Source: Candidatus Kryptoniota bacterium (lineage in GTDB: Bacteria; Bacteroidota; Ignavibacteria; Kryptoniales; JAKASW01). Taken from it: DNA of 64,000 nucleotides. Positions within the stretch are counted from its first letter, which is position 1. Every line of letters starts with the position of its first letter. Below, piece after piece: positions 36,985 through 47,265 of the stretch. The notes below the pieces were generated by a model. The model was not told the DNA's origin and made no database searches. It saw only the letters and a program-made list of their open reading frames with translations. The stretch spans positions 1 through 64,000 of the forward strand of contig DATCTN010000024.1 in assembly GCA_036567965.1 (NCBI GenBank), read 5' to 3'. Position numbers and translations under genes: made by a program.

Positions 36985-39354
36985 TTGAGGAATCTTCCTG
37001 CATTCAAGGCGGCGGTATTCTCGATGATCGGAATCTTTCTCGGGCGAGAATTCCCGCAACACGTCCACGCGTTCCTGGTCTTAACGGTCTGCTTCATTAT
37101 TATTTTGGTGACGTGGTTCTTTCTAAAGAAAGAGAGAATAGGAATCGTCGCCGCGTTTTCTGTTTATTGCGCGCTCACTTTTTCTTTCGCGTTCTACATG
37201 AGCAGCAGGACCGCGGCTCTGAGGTCGCCGGCACTCGGAGAATATCGCTGTTTCGAAGGGACAATAGATGAGTGTCCGAGGGATTCCACGAAACCTGTAT
37301 ACCTGCTTATCAACTGCTACGGGTATGATTCCAGCTGGACGAAAATTCCCGGCGAGTTGATCGTCAATGCCGGCTCTTCGCGGGTTTTCAAGCCTGGCGA
37401 TAGAATCATCTTCACCGGAAAACCGGGTTCGGTTGCCGACGCGAGGAATCCTGGGGAGTTCAACTTGAAAGCCTACTATGCGCTTTCGGGCATCTCCGGC
37501 AGGATCTACACGAAAAGCGACAAAGATATCCTTGCGGTCTCCCGATATACCGGATTCAATTTCAAAGGAAGTATTGTCGATCCAATTCGAAATTCCCTCC
37601 GCGAAAGAATAAGAAAATACATGAACGGAGAAGAAGCGGAACTTGCCAGGGGAATGCTTCTCGGTGAGAGAATGGGAATCGACAAGGAAGTCAGCGACGA
37701 TTTTGTAAATTCAGGCACGATTCATATTCTCGCCGTTTCGGGACTGCATGTCGGCTTTATCACCGGGATCCTCATGGCACTAGCGTCGCTCTTCAGGATT
37801 CCTCGAAGGCTCAGATTCTTCGCTATCGCGCCCGTCCTCATTCTGTATGCGTTCATAATCGGATTGACCCCCAGCATCTCACGGGCCGTTCTGATGGCAG
37901 TGGTGGTTCTCTTCGGTCTATTTCTTCAGAGGAGACCGCAAGTTCTTAACTCTCTTGGTTTCGCCGCGCTTGTCATTCTGGTGTTTAACCCGGCGCAGCT
38001 TTTCTCTCCGGGTTTCCAGCTTTCGTTCGCCGCAGTCTCTTCGATAACGTTTTTCCATGGAAGAATTTCAAACCTGGTGAAAAGATCTTTTCCCCGTCTC
38101 GAGGAACGAACTCTGACCAGCTCAATCGTGTCGGTTTCCATTCTGACATTATCGGCCACGATCGGTACGGTGCCTCTCACCGCTTTCTATTTTAATCGAG
38201 TGTCGTTGATAAGTGTCGCCGCGAATCTCCTGGTGGTCCCGATGTCCGGAATTTTTATCGCCATGTCATTCACATTCCTTGCGCTCAGCTTTCTATCAGG
38301 AGGAATCGCCTCGATCTTCGGTTCAGCTTCGCAAATGATTGCTTTTGCAATTTTGAAGACGAATTCTGTCCTCGGCTCCTTTGGATTCAGCAGCGTGCGA
38401 TTTACGGAATCAACCGGCACTTTTGCCATTCTATATTTTATCTGGCTTGCCGCCACTGCAGGATTCGGAGGAAACGCCCTGTGGAAAAAGGCTGCCGTCG
38501 GCGTTCTCCTAGGTGCTGACCTTATCTTGTTCTCTTCATACTTCACGAAGCAATCCGCAAGCATATACGTCCTTGATGTCGGACAGGGTGACTCGATATT
38601 TCTCCAGTTGCCGGACGGAAAGAACATTCTGGTCGATTGCGGAATGAAATTTGGAAATTCGGATGCGGGCGAGCGCGCAATAGTTCCTTTCCTCGAAAGA
38701 CGGGGAGTAAGGACTCTTGATTATCTCATCATGACACACCTCCATTCCGACCACATCGGTGGTGCTCTGTCGGTGATCCGCAAGATCAAGGTGAACTGTT
38801 TCGTATATCCGGACCAGTTCTCTCAATCCTCAACATGGCATAACCTGGAATCGTCTGTTCGTTCAATGAGTATCAGAACCGTTGTTGCACACGCGGGGAT
38901 GACACTTGATTCATCGGCATCATGCAGGATTTATGTTCTTCATCCGAATCGCAAATATACCGGCGAAGGCGGGTATTCCTACCGAACAAGATTGAACGAT
39001 GGTTCAATCGTCATGAAAGTCTGTGTGGGCAAAGAGAGTTTCCTCCTTGTCGGCGATGCCGAGAAAATTGTTGAGCGCGATCTCGTGCGCGTCTACGGTA
39101 AGTTCCTCGCTTCGGATGTGTTGAAAGTGGGACATCATGGCAGCAATACCAGTTCTGGAATCGAATTTGTTCAGATGGTTCACCCTACTTATGCGGCGAT
39201 CTCAGTGGGCGCCAACAACAGCTTTGGTCATCCATCACCCGAGGTATTGAGCGAACTGTCGGCAGAAGGGGTGGCCGTATGGAGAACCGATTCACTTGGT
39301 GCAGCCTATTTCGATGCAGACCTGGATACGGTTCAGTTGGTTGACTGGAGATAG
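36985..39354 (+). CDS. comEC: ComEC/Rec2 DNA-uptake channel protein
   Basis: A 789-residue polytopic protein with the full ComEC layout: N-terminal membrane segments and an OB-like DUF4131 region (about 60-180), the competence domain with multiple membrane helices (EEAELARGMLLGERMGID, SGTIHILAVSGLHVGFITG, GLTPSISRAVLMA), and a C-terminal metallo-beta-lactamase domain from about 525 (LDVGQGDSIFLQLPDGKNIL, MTHLHSDHIGG near 582, VLKVGHHGSNTSS). It should move single-stranded DNA across the inner membrane; the C-terminal domain is probably a nuclease. The start is uncertain: TTG 36985 with AGGGCGG upstream, or ATG 37024. Confidence 0.92.
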   Translation: MRNLPAFKAAVFSMIGIFLGREFPQHVHAFLVLTVCFIIILVTWFFLKKERIGIVAAFSVYCALTFSFAFYMSSRTAALRSPALGEYRCFEGTIDECPRDSTKPVYLLINCYGYDSSWTKIPGELIVNAGSSRVFKPGDRIIFTGKPGSVADARNPGEFNLKAYYALSGISGRIYTKSDKDILAVSRYTGFNFKGSIVDPIRNSLRERIRKYMNGEEAELARGMLLGERMGIDKEVSDDFVNSGTIHILAVSGLHVGFITGILMALASLFRIPRRLRFFAIAPVLILYAFIIGLTPSISRAVLMAVVVLFGLFLQRRPQVLNSLGFAALVILVFNPAQLFSPGFQLSFAAVSSITFFHGRISNLVKRSFPRLEERTLTSSIVSVSILTLSATIGTVPLTAFYFNRVSLISVAANLLVVPMSGIFIAMSFTFLALSFLSGGIASIFGSASQMIAFAILKTNSVLGSFGFSSVRFTESTGTFAILYFIWLAATAGFGGNALWKKAAVGVLLGADLILFSSYFTKQSASIYVLDVGQGDSIFLQLPDGKNILVDCGMKFGNSDAGERAIVPFLERRGVRTLDYLIMTHLHSDHIGGALSVIRKIKVNCFVYPDQFSQSSTWHNLESSVRSMSIRTVVAHAGMTLDSSASCRIYVLHPNRKYTGEGGYSYRTRLNDGSIVMKVCVGKESFLLVGDAEKIVERDLVRVYGKFLASDVLKVGHHGSNTSSGIEFVQMVHPTYAAISVGANNSFGHPSPEVLSELSAEGVAVWRTDSLGAAYFDADLDTVQLVDWR

Positions 39355-39480
39355 TCCGGTTTCGCTTTAGCGTCGTAACCTTCGGTGAATATGAATGTTA
39401 AATGCCTCGGCAAGCTTTGGAATCCTTGATTCTTACCGCATGCCGGTTTAAATTTTACAGCAAAAATTAAGGCGGAAAGT

Positions 39481-40266
39481 TTGATCAAGTTCACTCCCGA
39501 CGATCGCAGGCTGCAGGAAAATCTGAAAGCAAGCGGCAGTATTCCGGAGCACATTGCGATCATAATGGACGGAAATGGTCGTTGGGCCAAACAGAGGGGG
39601 CTACCAAGAGCTGCCGGTCATCGCGAGGGCGTGAGCTCCGTTCGCGACATCGTGGAGGCCTGCGGACAGCTCGGAGTGAAGCACCTTACACTATACGCGT
39701 TCTCGACAGAAAATTGGAAGCGGCCAGAGCAGGAAGTGTCGACCATAATGCGGCTGCTCGTCAAGGTTCTTCGCGATGAGACAGATAAACTTCACGAGAA
39801 CAATGTGCGTCTGACATTCATCGGCGACGTCGATTCTCTTCCCCTCGGTGTTCGCCGCGAATTATACGACGGTCTTGAAAAGACAAGGAACAATACCGGT
39901 CTCAATTTGAACCTCGCGCTTAGCTATTCCGGTCGCTGGGATATCGCGGAGGCAGTCCGCAAGATTGCTTCGGATGTTCTTAATGGAAAGATTTCCATCG
40001 AGGGAATAAGCGAGTCACTTATCGGAAACTACCTGACAACCGCTGGGATTCCGGATCCCGATTTGCTCATAAGAACAAGCGGTGAACTAAGGATAAGCAA
40101 TTTCCTCCTTTATCAGCTCGCATATACGGAAATTTTCATATCAAAAGTGTATTGGCCCGAATTCCGGAGAAGACATCTTTACGACGCCATCGGCGACTTC
40201 CAGAAGCGGGAACGGCGATTCGGACTCGTGAGCGAACAGGTGAAGCACGTTCAAACTATTCAATAA
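39481..40266 (+). CDS. uppS: Undecaprenyl diphosphate synthase
   Basis: cis-Prenyltransferase making the C55 lipid carrier for peptidoglycan and LPS. Motifs: HIAIIMDGNGRWAKQRGLPR with catalytic Asp30, GHREG, LTLYAFSTENWKRP, LNLALSYSGRWDIAEAVRKI, IPDPDLLIRTSGELRISNFL and YTEIFISKVYWPEF. 261 residues, typical. The start codon appears to be TTG (39481); no ATG is available before the conserved region. It begins the envelope-biogenesis cluster that includes bamA and the lpx genes. Confidence 0.94.
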   Translation: MIKFTPDDRRLQENLKASGSIPEHIAIIMDGNGRWAKQRGLPRAAGHREGVSSVRDIVEACGQLGVKHLTLYAFSTENWKRPEQEVSTIMRLLVKVLRDETDKLHENNVRLTFIGDVDSLPLGVRRELYDGLEKTRNNTGLNLNLALSYSGRWDIAEAVRKIASDVLNGKISIEGISESLIGNYLTTAGIPDPDLLIRTSGELRISNFLLYQLAYTEIFISKVYWPEFRRRHLYDAIGDFQKRERRFGLVSEQVKHVQTIQ

Positions 40267-40396
40267 CTCAAAGGTCAGAACGGCTTAACTTGCCCGGAAT
40301 AAGAAAACCGAAGTAACCCTCATGAAAACACGCGCGAGGACGCAGCTTCTGCCCGAAAGATATCATAATACAACTCTTTATTAGAAAATTGATCCC

Positions 40397-42769
40397 ATGA
40401 AGTATGTAGTCCTTTTGTTGTCTCTAATCGTCGTTTCCGCAAATGCACGGGCCCAGGTCGCGCCAAAGCAGCCATCTCTGAAGATTCTCGGGATATCAGT
40501 CGAGGGAAATAAACAGACGGACGCCGGCGCCATAATCCGCTATTCAGGCCTCAGGATTGGAAACGAAATTGTCCAGGGCGGCGACGAAATTTCGCAGGCG
40601 ATAAAACAACTCTGGTCCCTCGGGATCTTTTCAGATATTCAGGTTCTCATCGACAACCAGGTAGAAAACGGAGTCTTCCTCCTTATCAAGGTCCAGGAGT
40701 ACCCGCGACTGAACGATATCGTGATCAAGGGGAACGATGAGCTGAGTGAAAAGGACATCAAAGAACAGATCAATCTGGTCAAAGGTCAAATTGTAACTCA
40801 GGACGCGCTGAGTACGCTCAAGTACAATATCATGAAGAAGTACGAGGACAAAGGATATCTCCTCGCCGAAATAAATCCGGAACTTGAACCTGTAGCGGAC
40901 ACGTCCGGCGCACCGGTCAACCTCGTCTTGAAGATCGACGAAGGCAAAGAAGTCGTCGTCAAGTCGATCACGTTCAGCGGGAACAAATCGATCTCGGACG
41001 GCGACCTGCGCGGCGCTATGGACGACACCCATGAGAAAGTCTGGTGGATGTTCTGGAGGAGCGCGAAGTTCGACCCGAAGAAATACGAGGACGACAAACA
41101 GAAGATTCTGGATTACTACAACAAGAACGGGTACGTCGATGCATCGATCGTGTCGGACTCAACATGGTACAGCCCCGACAAGGAATACATGAATATTCAC
41201 ATTAACGTCTACGAGGGGAACAAGTACTACATAAGACACATCGTCTGGGAGGGGAATACAAAATATCCATCGTCCGCGCTGAACGAACGTCTCGGTTTGA
41301 AGGAAGGCGACGTGTATGACAAGCAGAAATTTGAGGAGAATCTGCGCGGCAACAAGGATCAGACAGACGTGGCATCACTCTACCTTGATACAGGTTACCT
41401 GACGTTTAACGCGATACCTTCGGAGACTAAGGTAGGCTCGGATTCAATGGACATCGATGTGAAGATTTACGAGCGGAATCAATTCCATATCGGTCAGGTT
41501 CTCATAACCGGGAACTCGAAAACCCAGGACAAGGTAATAAGGCGGGAATTGTTCACGGTGCCGGGCGATTATTTCTCGAGATCGTTAATTATCCGGAGCG
41601 TCAGACAGTTGTCGCAATTGAATTATTTTAATTCAGACAAAATCAAACCCGATTATAATATTGTCAACGATTCGACGGTGAATGTATCGTACGGTGTCGA
41701 AGAGAAATCGAGCGACACGTTCAATATGTCGGTCGGATACAGCCAGCTTTACAGTTTCACGGGATCGATCGGTGTCAGCTTCAACAATTTCGATTTGAAG
41801 CATCCGCTCCAGGGTGGAGCCGGCCAGGCGCTCACATTCACCTGGCAGTTTGGCGTAAGTTCGTATTACAGGACATTCCAGCTCGGCTTCAACGAGCCGT
41901 GGCTTATGGACACGCCCACTTCGCTCGGCATGAATCTCTTCGACACGCGACAGGTGATCTACTATGACCTGCAGATGACTGGTGCGTCGCTCACCATCGG
42001 CCGCAGGTTGAGATGGCCCGACGATTACTTCCGTGGTGATTGGATCGTGACTCTTCAAAGAAACAATGTCATCAACGGCGGCGGAATTTATACGCCGGGA
42101 CTTACCACTGAGTTCAGCGTTACACAGGTCATTTCGAGGAACAGCACGGACAGTCCCATTTTCCCCTCGGTCGGTTCCAGTGTTTCCTTGAGCGACGAGA
42201 TCTCAGGCCCTCCGGTTCTTCCGGGTAATGTAAGTTTTCACAAGCACGTCTTCTCGGCCGACTGGTACGCTCCTCTGTTCGGGACGAACCGCATCGTGCT
42301 CTACAGCGGATCGTTGTTCGGCGTCCTCGGTACCCTGACCAGGAATTCTCCCCAGCTTCAACCGTTCGATCTTTTCTTCATGGGAGGAACCGGGCTCGGC
42401 TATATTTCTACAACTCCGCTCCGTGGATATGACGATCGAGTAGTCGGACCTAAGGTCCCCGACACGCCGAGCGGTGAACCTTCCGGCGGAAGGGTCCTCT
42501 TCAAACAGACATTTGAGTTGAGGTTCTCGATCACGCAGGACCCGATACCGCTTTACTTCCTCATGTTTGCGGAAGGCGGCAATGTCTATTCGGATTTTGC
42601 GCATACCGATATATTTCAGCTTGCCAGATCTGCTGGTGTCGGTGCTCGCGTCATGATCAACCCGATCGGCCTGATTGGCTTCGATTACGGCTACGGATTT
42701 GATTCGGTCTCCCCCAATTACCCCAAATCCGGCTGGCATTTCCATTTCCAGTTTGGGAAGGGATTTTAA
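40397..42769 (+). CDS. bamA: Outer-membrane assembly factor BamA
   Basis: A 790-residue Omp85 protein: signal peptide (VVLLLSLIVVSANARA), five POTRA domains (about 28-450; repeated motifs such as ILGISVEGNKQTD, DIVIKGNDELSEKDIKEQIN, KSITFSGNKSISDGDLRGAM, HIGQVLITGNSKTQDKVIRR), and a C-terminal 16-stranded barrel with LYFLMFAEGGNVYSDF and the ending HFHFQFGKGF, an aromatic last residue as expected. It inserts beta-barrel proteins into the outer membrane. The next two genes encode OmpH/Skp periplasmic chaperones, its usual companions. Confidence 0.94.
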   Translation: MKYVVLLLSLIVVSANARAQVAPKQPSLKILGISVEGNKQTDAGAIIRYSGLRIGNEIVQGGDEISQAIKQLWSLGIFSDIQVLIDNQVENGVFLLIKVQEYPRLNDIVIKGNDELSEKDIKEQINLVKGQIVTQDALSTLKYNIMKKYEDKGYLLAEINPELEPVADTSGAPVNLVLKIDEGKEVVVKSITFSGNKSISDGDLRGAMDDTHEKVWWMFWRSAKFDPKKYEDDKQKILDYYNKNGYVDASIVSDSTWYSPDKEYMNIHINVYEGNKYYIRHIVWEGNTKYPSSALNERLGLKEGDVYDKQKFEENLRGNKDQTDVASLYLDTGYLTFNAIPSETKVGSDSMDIDVKIYERNQFHIGQVLITGNSKTQDKVIRRELFTVPGDYFSRSLIIRSVRQLSQLNYFNSDKIKPDYNIVNDSTVNVSYGVEEKSSDTFNMSVGYSQLYSFTGSIGVSFNNFDLKHPLQGGAGQALTFTWQFGVSSYYRTFQLGFNEPWLMDTPTSLGMNLFDTRQVIYYDLQMTGASLTIGRRLRWPDDYFRGDWIVTLQRNNVINGGGIYTPGLTTEFSVTQVISRNSTDSPIFPSVGSSVSLSDEISGPPVLPGNVSFHKHVFSADWYAPLFGTNRIVLYSGSLFGVLGTLTRNSPQLQPFDLFFMGGTGLGYISTTPLRGYDDRVVGPKVPDTPSGEPSGGRVLFKQTFELRFSITQDPIPLYFLMFAEGGNVYSDFAHTDIFQLARSAGVGARVMINPIGLIGFDYGYGFDSVSPNYPKSGWHFHFQFGKGF

Positions 42770-42814
42770 GGTTCAGGACTGTTATTTTAGTTAAAACTAA
42801 AAAAGAGGTAGAAA

Positions 42815-43369
42815 GTGAAAGAAAAGTCAGTAGTGCTTATTTCAGCGGCAGTAATCATATCCGCTCTCGGATTCATGTTCGCCGCGTCACCCAAGGATTC
42901 AACTTTGAAAATAGGATATGTCAATTCAACACTCATCCTCGGTCAACTGCCGGACGCTCAGGCCGCCCAGCGGAAAATTGACGCGCTCGTGAAAGCATGG
43001 GGCGATACCGTTGACCAGATGACGGCGGAATACCAGGGCAAGGTCGATTCCTATCAGAAACAGGCGGCGATGATGACCGATCAGGCCAAGCAACAGGCGC
43101 AACAGGAAATCGGGACATTGCAGCAGCAGATCCTTGCCTACCGCCAGCAGAAAATGTCGCAGGGCGGAGAGCTGGACATAACTCAGCAGAAACTGATGAA
43201 GCCGATCAGGGACAAGGTGTACACCGTGATCGCCAGAGTCGCGAGAGACCAGAAGATGCAATATGTGCTGGACAAGAACGACAACATTGCCGTCGTCCTT
43301 TACGCTGACCCTGCTTACGACATTACATATAAAGTTCTCGATATTTTAAATCAGCAGGCTACAAAGTGA
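42815..43369 (+). CDS. OmpH/Skp family periplasmic chaperone (first copy)
   Basis: 184 residues with a signal peptide (VVLISAAVIISALGFMFAAS) and a Skp-type body: GYVNSTLILGQLPDAQAAQR, a long Gln-rich coiled coil (about 55-120), and IRDKVYTVIARVARDQKMQY-VLD. Skp trimers hold unfolded outer-membrane proteins on their way to BamA. The start codon is GTG with GAGGTAG upstream. It lies between bamA and a second, divergent copy. Confidence 0.88.
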   Translation: MKEKSVVLISAAVIISALGFMFAASPKDSTLKIGYVNSTLILGQLPDAQAAQRKIDALVKAWGDTVDQMTAEYQGKVDSYQKQAAMMTDQAKQQAQQEIGTLQQQILAYRQQKMSQGGELDITQQKLMKPIRDKVYTVIARVARDQKMQYVLDKNDNIAVVLYADPAYDITYKVLDILNQQATK

Positions 43370-43376
43370 GGTGTGT

Positions 43377-43964
43377 ATGAAGACGAGGGGTTCTAATCGT
43401 TGGCTGATAGCCGGCGCGGTCGTCCTTCTTATTCCTGTGATCGCGGCTGCCCAGCAGAAAGTCGGCTGGGTCGACACCCAGGAAATAATGAAACAATATC
43501 CCGACGCTGTCGAAGCGCAGGGCAAACTCGACGCTCTGGTTGCCCAGTGGCAGGTAGATATCAGTAAACTGCAAACACAGTTTCAGCAGGAAGCAGATGA
43601 TTATCAGAAGAGACGGTTGATTCTTCCCGAACAGGCGAGGATCGAGGAAGAGACCAAGCTTGCGGATATGCAGAAGAAGATTTCCGATCTGAGGAATCAA
43701 AGATTCGGACAGAACGGCGATCTGTTTCAACAGCAAAACGCAATAATGCGTCCCATCCAGGAAAAAGTCCTGACAGCAATCGGGGACGTCGCGAAGGATG
43801 GAAGCTACGATTACATATTCGACAAAAGCGGCCAGGTACTCCTTATGTTTGCGAATGACAAGTACGACGTCACGCAGGATGTGCTCAGCAAGCTGAAGAT
43901 TACTGCCAACAAGCCGACCACGAATCCTGCGGGTACCCAGACAGCTCCCCCCGGCGTGCATTAA
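43377..43964 (+). CDS. OmpH/Skp family periplasmic chaperone (second copy)
   Basis: 195 residues: signal peptide ([18 protein letters not shown], the N-terminal MKTRGSN giving positive charge), [20 protein letters not shown], a coiled coil (about 50-115), and [20 protein letters not shown]. The tail is Thr/Pro-rich ([16 protein letters not shown]). It is clearly homologous to the gene just upstream, so the pair arose by duplication, as is common in Bacteroidota. ATG 43377 has GAGGTG upstream. The stop codon overlaps the lpxD start by one base (TAATG). Confidence 0.88.
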   Translation: MKTRGSNRWLIAGAVVLLIPVIAAAQQKVGWVDTQEIMKQYPDAVEAQGKLDALVAQWQVDISKLQTQFQQEADDYQKRRLILPEQARIEEETKLADMQKKISDLRNQRFGQNGDLFQQQNAIMRPIQEKVLTAIGDVAKDGSYDYIFDKSGQVLLMFANDKYDVTQDVLSKLKITANKPTTNPAGTQTAPPGVH

Positions 43965-45034
43965 TGAGAATATCCGAGATCGCCCGGATAATTGGTGCGA
44001 AGATTGAAGGAAATGCCGGCGTTGAGATTTCGGGAATCGCGAAGATTGAGGAGGCAAAGAAAGGTGACATCACATTCCTTTCGAATCCCAAGTATGAGAA
44101 ACATGCGGCCGTCACGAAAGCATCGGCAATAATAGTCTCCGAAGAATTCAGGACGGACCGCAAAGACATCGTTCTCCTGCGCACGAAGGATCCGTATGTC
44201 GCGTTCGTGTTTGCGCTGAAGGCGCTCGTCCCTCCGCCTGAGATCCTGCCGGAAGGTATTCATTCTCTCGCCTACGTTTCGCCTAAAGCTTCAATAGGGA
44301 AGAATGTCCGGATCGGCGCCTACGCAAATATACTTGACGGCGCGACGATCGGGGATAGAAGTTCAATCCATAACGGAACGGTCGTTGGTGCTGGCGCGAT
44401 AGTCGGAGACGATTCGCTCCTCTATTCGAACGTGTCGATATACCACGGTTGTAGGATCGGGAACCACGTCATCATCCACAGCGGGACCGTGGTGGGAAGC
44501 GACGGTTTCGGCTTTGCGCCGAAACAGGACGGTACTTATGAAAAGATACCACAGCTCGGGATTGTGGTAATCGAAGATGACGTGGAGATCGGCTCAAACT
44601 GTTCTATTGACCGGGCAACTCTCGGGGAAACGAAAATCTGCCGCGGTGCCAAAATTGACAACCTGGTACAGGTTGCGCATAACGTGGTTATCGGTGAGAA
44701 CACTGTAATCGCGGCTCAGTCGGGAATATCGGGGAGCACTCGGATCGGCAGACACTGCATGATCGGCGGTCAGGTCGGGTTCGCCGGCCATCTCGATATT
44801 GCCGATAACACGAGCTTCGGTGCCCAATCGGGCGTGGCAAAATCGATAAATGAGCCGGGCAAGACTTATTTCGGTTATCCTGCAAAAGAACTTCGGGATA
44901 CCCTTCGCATCTGGGGAGCGATGGAAATGCTCCCGCGTATCGTCCAGGAGTTCACCGCGCTCCAGCACCGGGTGGACGAGCTGGCCAAGTCGGTCACGCA
45001 AGGTGAACCGGCAGAACATCGTCAAAAGGAGTAG
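43964..45034 (+). CDS. lpxD: UDP-3-O-acylglucosamine N-acyltransferase
   Basis: Third enzyme of lipid A synthesis: adds the second acyl chain at N-2. The 356-residue protein has the uridine-binding N-domain (1-100; [20 protein letters not shown]) and a left-handed beta-helix of hexapeptide repeats (about 105-320: [52 protein letters not shown]) with the catalytic His in QVAHNV, then a C-terminal helix ([20 protein letters not shown]). It overlaps the OmpH gene by one base and is followed by lpxC-fabZ. Confidence 0.95.
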   Translation: MRISEIARIIGAKIEGNAGVEISGIAKIEEAKKGDITFLSNPKYEKHAAVTKASAIIVSEEFRTDRKDIVLLRTKDPYVAFVFALKALVPPPEILPEGIHSLAYVSPKASIGKNVRIGAYANILDGATIGDRSSIHNGTVVGAGAIVGDDSLLYSNVSIYHGCRIGNHVIIHSGTVVGSDGFGFAPKQDGTYEKIPQLGIVVIEDDVEIGSNCSIDRATLGETKICRGAKIDNLVQVAHNVVIGENTVIAAQSGISGSTRIGRHCMIGGQVGFAGHLDIADNTSFGAQSGVAKSINEPGKTYFGYPAKELRDTLRIWGAMEMLPRIVQEFTALQHRVDELAKSVTQGEPAEHRQKE

Positions 45035-45042
45035 TCTTATTC

Positions 45043-46470
45043 ATGCTTGTTCAACAGCGTACCATTACAAATAGAGTTTCCATATCGGGCGTCGGACTCC
45101 ATACCGGCTGCGAATCGACAATCACTTTCCTGCCGGCCCCGGAGAACCACGGCGTTGTTTTCAGGCGCACGGATGTTGGTGGGAAGCCTGAAATTCCGGC
45201 GCTTGCCGATTTCGTCGTGGACGTTTCGCGGGGAACGACTCTCGGTATCGGTGACGTGAAAGTTCATACGGTGGAACATGTTCTCGCCGCGGTCGCAGGA
45301 CTCGAGATCGATAACATAATAATTGAGGTGGACGCGCCGGAGCCGCCGGTCGGTGACGGGAGCTCGAAACCGTTTGTCGATGTACTGCTGAAAGCGGGTT
45401 TCACCGGTCAGGACGCTCCTAAAGATTATCTCATTATCGATCAAACTGTCGAGTACCTCGACGAGAAGAAAGAAGTGCAGATGGTGGCACTACCCCTGGA
45501 TGATTTCAGGGTAACGATAATGATCGATTACAAGAATCCTGCTCTCGGAAGTCAGCACACAGGCATGTTCTCACTGGAGGAAGAATTCATAAAAGACTTT
45601 TCTGCCGCGAGGACTTTTTGCTTCCTGAAGGAAGTCGAAATGCTCCGCGAGAATGGATTGATCAAGGGCGGGAACCTTGATAACGCAATAGTGATCGTTG
45701 ATGATGAGATGAGCCCCGATGAACTGAGGAGGCTCGGCAAGAAACTCGGAATCAACGGCTCGATCATACTCGGTTCGAGCGGGATACTGAACGACAAAAC
45801 TCTCCGGTTCAAGAACGAGCCCGCCCGTCATAAACTTCTCGATCTTCTTGGCGACCTCGCACTTGTCGGTGCGCCGATGAAAGCCCAGATCCTCGCCGCG
45901 CGTCCCGGTCATCCCCATAATGTCCAGTTCGCGAAGAAGATCAGGAAACTTTATCAGCAGAAGAAAATTGTAAAGAAATATCAGTTCACCAAAACTGCCG
46001 GCGTCATTTTTGACAACGAGGCGATCAGGAGAATCCTTCCGCATCGGTATCCGTTCCTTCTTGTCGACAAGATTGTCGACTTCAAGCTCGACGAGAAGGT
46101 TGTCGGAATCAAGAACGTTTCCACAAATGAGCCGTTCTTCGAGGGCCATTTTCCCCAGAAACCCGTCATGCCCGGCGTCCTCGTCGTGGAGGCGATGGCA
46201 CAGACCGGCGGTATTCTCCTGTTGAACGGGATGGATAACCCCGGTGGCAAATTGGTTTACTTCATGGCAATGAACAACGTGAAATTCAGAAGGACCGTTC
46301 TGCCGGGCGACCAGCTTGTAATGCAGGTCGAGATGTCGTCGAGACGGAGCAAGATTGCGACTCTCATCGGCAAAGCATTTGTCGACGGCAATCTGGTCGC
46401 TGAGGCCGAAATGACCGCGGCCATAGTGGATGCCGACGGCAATCCGAACGCATCATCCGAACAAAGGTGA
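45043..46470 (+). CDS. lpxC/fabZ: LpxC-FabZ fusion (deacetylase plus hydroxyacyl-ACP dehydratase)
   Basis: A 475-residue bifunctional protein. Residues 1-305 are LpxC, the zinc deacetylase committing step of lipid A synthesis (ISGVGLHTGCESTITFLPAP, zinc His in VHTVEHVLAAVAGLEIDN, DGSSKPFVD, and the second zinc site in PARHKLLDLLGDLALVGAP). Residues about 320-470 are FabZ, 3-hydroxyacyl-ACP dehydratase (ILPHRYPFLLVDKIVDF, EPFFEGHFPQKPVMPGVLVV with catalytic His and EAMAQTGG). This fusion is characteristic of Bacteroidota/Chlorobi. Shine-Dalgarno AAAAGGAG. lpxA follows after 10 bases. Confidence 0.96.
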   Translation: MLVQQRTITNRVSISGVGLHTGCESTITFLPAPENHGVVFRRTDVGGKPEIPALADFVVDVSRGTTLGIGDVKVHTVEHVLAAVAGLEIDNIIIEVDAPEPPVGDGSSKPFVDVLLKAGFTGQDAPKDYLIIDQTVEYLDEKKEVQMVALPLDDFRVTIMIDYKNPALGSQHTGMFSLEEEFIKDFSAARTFCFLKEVEMLRENGLIKGGNLDNAIVIVDDEMSPDELRRLGKKLGINGSIILGSSGILNDKTLRFKNEPARHKLLDLLGDLALVGAPMKAQILAARPGHPHNVQFAKKIRKLYQQKKIVKKYQFTKTAGVIFDNEAIRRILPHRYPFLLVDKIVDFKLDEKVVGIKNVSTNEPFFEGHFPQKPVMPGVLVVEAMAQTGGILLLNGMDNPGGKLVYFMAMNNVKFRRTVLPGDQLVMQVEMSSRRSKIATLIGKAFVDGNLVAEAEMTAAIVDADGNPNASSEQR

Positions 46471-46480
46471 AAGGCTGTTA

Positions 46481-47263
46481 GTGGGCACATCTATCGATCC
46501 CCGGGCGGTCGTGAGCCCGAAGGCGGAGCTCGGCAAAGACGTGACAGTAGGACCTCACACGATCATTGAAGACGATGTTGTGATCGGAGACGGAACAAAG
46601 ATCGCCTCTTCAGCGCTCATCGCGAACGGAGCGCGCATCGGGAAGAACTGTTCGGTCCATCATGGTGCGGTGATTGCAAACGCCCCGCAGGATCTGAAGT
46701 ATGCCGGTGAGAAAACACTCTTCGAAATCGGCGACAACACGGTTGTTCGCGAGTTCTGCACGCTCCACCGCGGAACTGCGGAGACCGGAACTTCAGTCGT
46801 GGGCAGCGACTGTCTCCTGATGGCGTACGTGCATGTCGCGCACGACTCTAGGGTCGGTGACCGATGTATCTTCGCCAACAATGTCACTCTTGCAGGTCAC
46901 GTCGAAGTGGGAGAATGGGTGATAATCGGCGGACTGACTCCTATTCACCAGTTCGTGAAAATCGGATCGCATGTCATGATCGGCGGGGGTTTCAGAGCCG
47001 TCCAGGACGTCCCACCTTATGTCCTCGCCGGCAGGGAACCTCTCCGATATGAAGGAGTGAACGTTATCGGTCTGAAGAGAAGAGGCTTTACACGTGAACA
47101 ACTTGACACCATAGAAAAGATTTATTACGTTCTTTATTCCCGCGGTTATATGTTCAGCGAAGCGATTCGCAGGATCGAAGAAGACTTCCCGCCGTCTAAG
47201 GAAAAAGATACCATAGTTGGTTTCCTGAAATCCTCGTCGCGAGGAATAATCAGAAAAGGTTAG
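46481..47263 (+). CDS. lpxA: Acyl-ACP--UDP-N-acetylglucosamine O-acyltransferase
   Basis: First enzyme of lipid A synthesis. 260 residues of hexapeptide-repeat beta-helix (VSPKAELGKDVTVGPHTIIE; VIGDGTKIASSALIANGARI) with LpxA-specific blocks: ANAPQDLKYAGEKT, VREFCTLHRGTAETG, DCLLMAYVHVAHDSRVGD (catalytic His), NNVTLAGHVEVGEWVIIGG and GLKRRGFTREQLDTI. The start is GTG 46481 with AAAGG upstream; the frame is open earlier, but that part overlaps lpxC-fabZ. Confidence 0.95.
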   Translation: MGTSIDPRAVVSPKAELGKDVTVGPHTIIEDDVVIGDGTKIASSALIANGARIGKNCSVHHGAVIANAPQDLKYAGEKTLFEIGDNTVVREFCTLHRGTAETGTSVVGSDCLLMAYVHVAHDSRVGDRCIFANNVTLAGHVEVGEWVIIGGLTPIHQFVKIGSHVMIGGGFRAVQDVPPYVLAGREPLRYEGVNVIGLKRRGFTREQLDTIEKIYYVLYSRGYMFSEAIRRIEEDFPPSKEKDTIVGFLKSSSRGIIRKG

Positions 47264-47265
47264 AG